Below, piece after piece: positions 63,509 to 64,000 of a stretch of 64,000 bases of DNA (its first letter is position 1; every line of letters begins with the position of its first letter). The translations under genes were made by a program, and so were the position numbers. Source of the DNA: Pseudomonas sp. B20(2017) (lineage in GTDB: Bacteria; Pseudomonadota; Gammaproteobacteria; Pseudomonadales; Pseudomonadaceae); contig NZ_NEJP01000017.1 in NCBI RefSeq assembly GCF_002113125.1, positions 1 through 64,000 on the forward strand. Reading direction: 5' to 3'. A model generated the notes under the pieces. It made no database searches and had not been told where the DNA came from. It worked only from the letters and a program-made list of their open reading frames with translations.

Positions 63509-64000
63509 ATGCGCATTTCAACTGCTTCCCCCGAGCGTCCGGAAACGAGTGTCTGGCTGGCGATCTTCGCCGGACTCTGCGCCAGCCTGGTCAGCATCGG
63601 TCTGGCGCGTTTCGCCTACACGCCGCTGATCCCTTCGCTGATTCAGGCACAGTGGTTTTCCGCCCATGATGTGGTCTATCTCGGCGCGGCCAACCTGGTC
63701 GGTTACCTGATCGGCGCCCTCCTCGGTCGCCCGCTGGCACGCCGGCTTACCCAGAGAAACGCCTTGCGCCTGATGATGCTGGCGGTGACCGTGGCGTTTT
63801 TCGCCTGTGCGTACCCGGTGTCGGTGAGCTGGTATTTCGGCTGGCGCCTGCTGTCCGGCATCGCGGGCGGCGCGATCATGGTGCTGGTGGCCGCGACCGT
63901 GCTGCCCCATGTACCCGCCGAGCGCAAAGGCCTGGCCAGCGGGGCGATTTTCCTCGGTATCGGTCTGGGCATCGCCGGCTCGGGCACGATTGTTCCGCTG
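63509..64000 (+). CDS. MFS transporter (YbfB/YjiJ family), cut by the window end
   Basis: The first 164 residues are in the window; no stop is reached. Start ATG 63509 has CAGGA upstream. Transmembrane helices: SVWLAIFAGLCASLVSIGLARF, VVYLGAANLVGYLIGALLG, LMMLAVTVAFFACAY, WRLLSGIAGGAIMVLVAATVL and GAIFLGIGLGIAGSG. The GLARFAYTPLIP motif and RPLARR are typical of YbfB/YjiJ-like permeases. Substrate unknown. Confidence 0.85.
   Translation, partial: MRISTASPERPETSVWLAIFAGLCASLVSIGLARFAYTPLIPSLIQAQWFSAHDVVYLGAANLVGYLIGALLGRPLARRLTQRNALRLMMLAVTVAFFACAYPVSVSWYFGWRLLSGIAGGAIMVLVAATVLPHVPAERKGLASGAIFLGIGLGIAGSGTIVPL

Overview
The window looks like a 64 kb piece of a Pseudomonas chromosome, probably of the P. 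fluorescens/P. koreensis group. The reasons are high GC, dense gene packing, REP-type GAGCGAGCTTGCTCGC repeats, DUF6124-type genes, many LysR/AraC regulators and, above all, close relatives of the manganese(II)-oxidation genes known from Pseudomonas putida GB-1.

Region 1 (about 1-47 kb) is the core: a Mn(II)-oxidation locus joined to a curli system and a type II secretion system. At the left, on the minus strand, are the sigma54 activator mnxR, two paralogous sensor kinases (mnxS2, mnxS1), the multicopper oxidase mcoA and a Sco-cytochrome c fusion. Divergent from mnxS1, on the plus strand, is a probable operon of two large paralogous secreted proteins followed by curli subunit genes csgB and csgA. 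After a small accessory island (a frameshifted parE toxin, two antitoxin-like genes, a DUF6124 gene, repeats) comes a roughly 21.6 kb run on the minus strand from about 40.0 to 18.4 kb. It holds the giant oxidase mnxG, a beta-propeller protein, two Sco copper chaperones, a cytochrome c/periplasmic-binding fusion, a PpiC isomerase, a receiver-only response regulator, gspE, PilM/N/O-like genes, a GspC/PilP-like protein, a secretin, three pseudopilins and, with overlapping start/stop codons, csgE, csgF and csgG. Divergently (41-43.4 kb) lie gspG, gspF and a glycine-rich protein with a 12-residue His/Asp repeat, next to a lytic transglycosylase.

The most interesting observation is regulatory. Good sigma54 (-24/-12) promoter matches stand 40-85 bp before mcoA, mnxG, the response-regulator/T2SS operon, the transglycosylase and mnxS2-mnxR, with weaker ones before mnxS1, the csgBA operon and gspG. 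A palindrome of the form TTCCCC-N6-GGGGAA recurs upstream of most of them. This suggests one MnxR/RpoN regulon covering oxidases, copper loading, secretion machinery and curli fibres. A plausible model, inferred only, is that oxidases are secreted and Mn oxide is formed on or within a curli matrix.

Region 2 (43.6-64 kb) is ordinary accessory chromosome: a LysR regulator and an alpha/beta hydrolase; an MscS channel with a cyclic-nucleotide domain; a DoxX/monooxygenase/amidohydrolase/isochorismatase-fold operon; a second DUF6124 gene with a structured leader; LysR plus metallo-beta-lactamase-fold genes; AraC and flavodoxin genes; two related winged-helix/NTPase regulators that converge and overlap; a GlxA-type regulator divergent from a pirin; a coiled-coil membrane protein; a LysR gene; and the start of an MFS transporter cut by the window end. 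No rRNA, tRNA, CRISPR array or insertion sequence was recognised.
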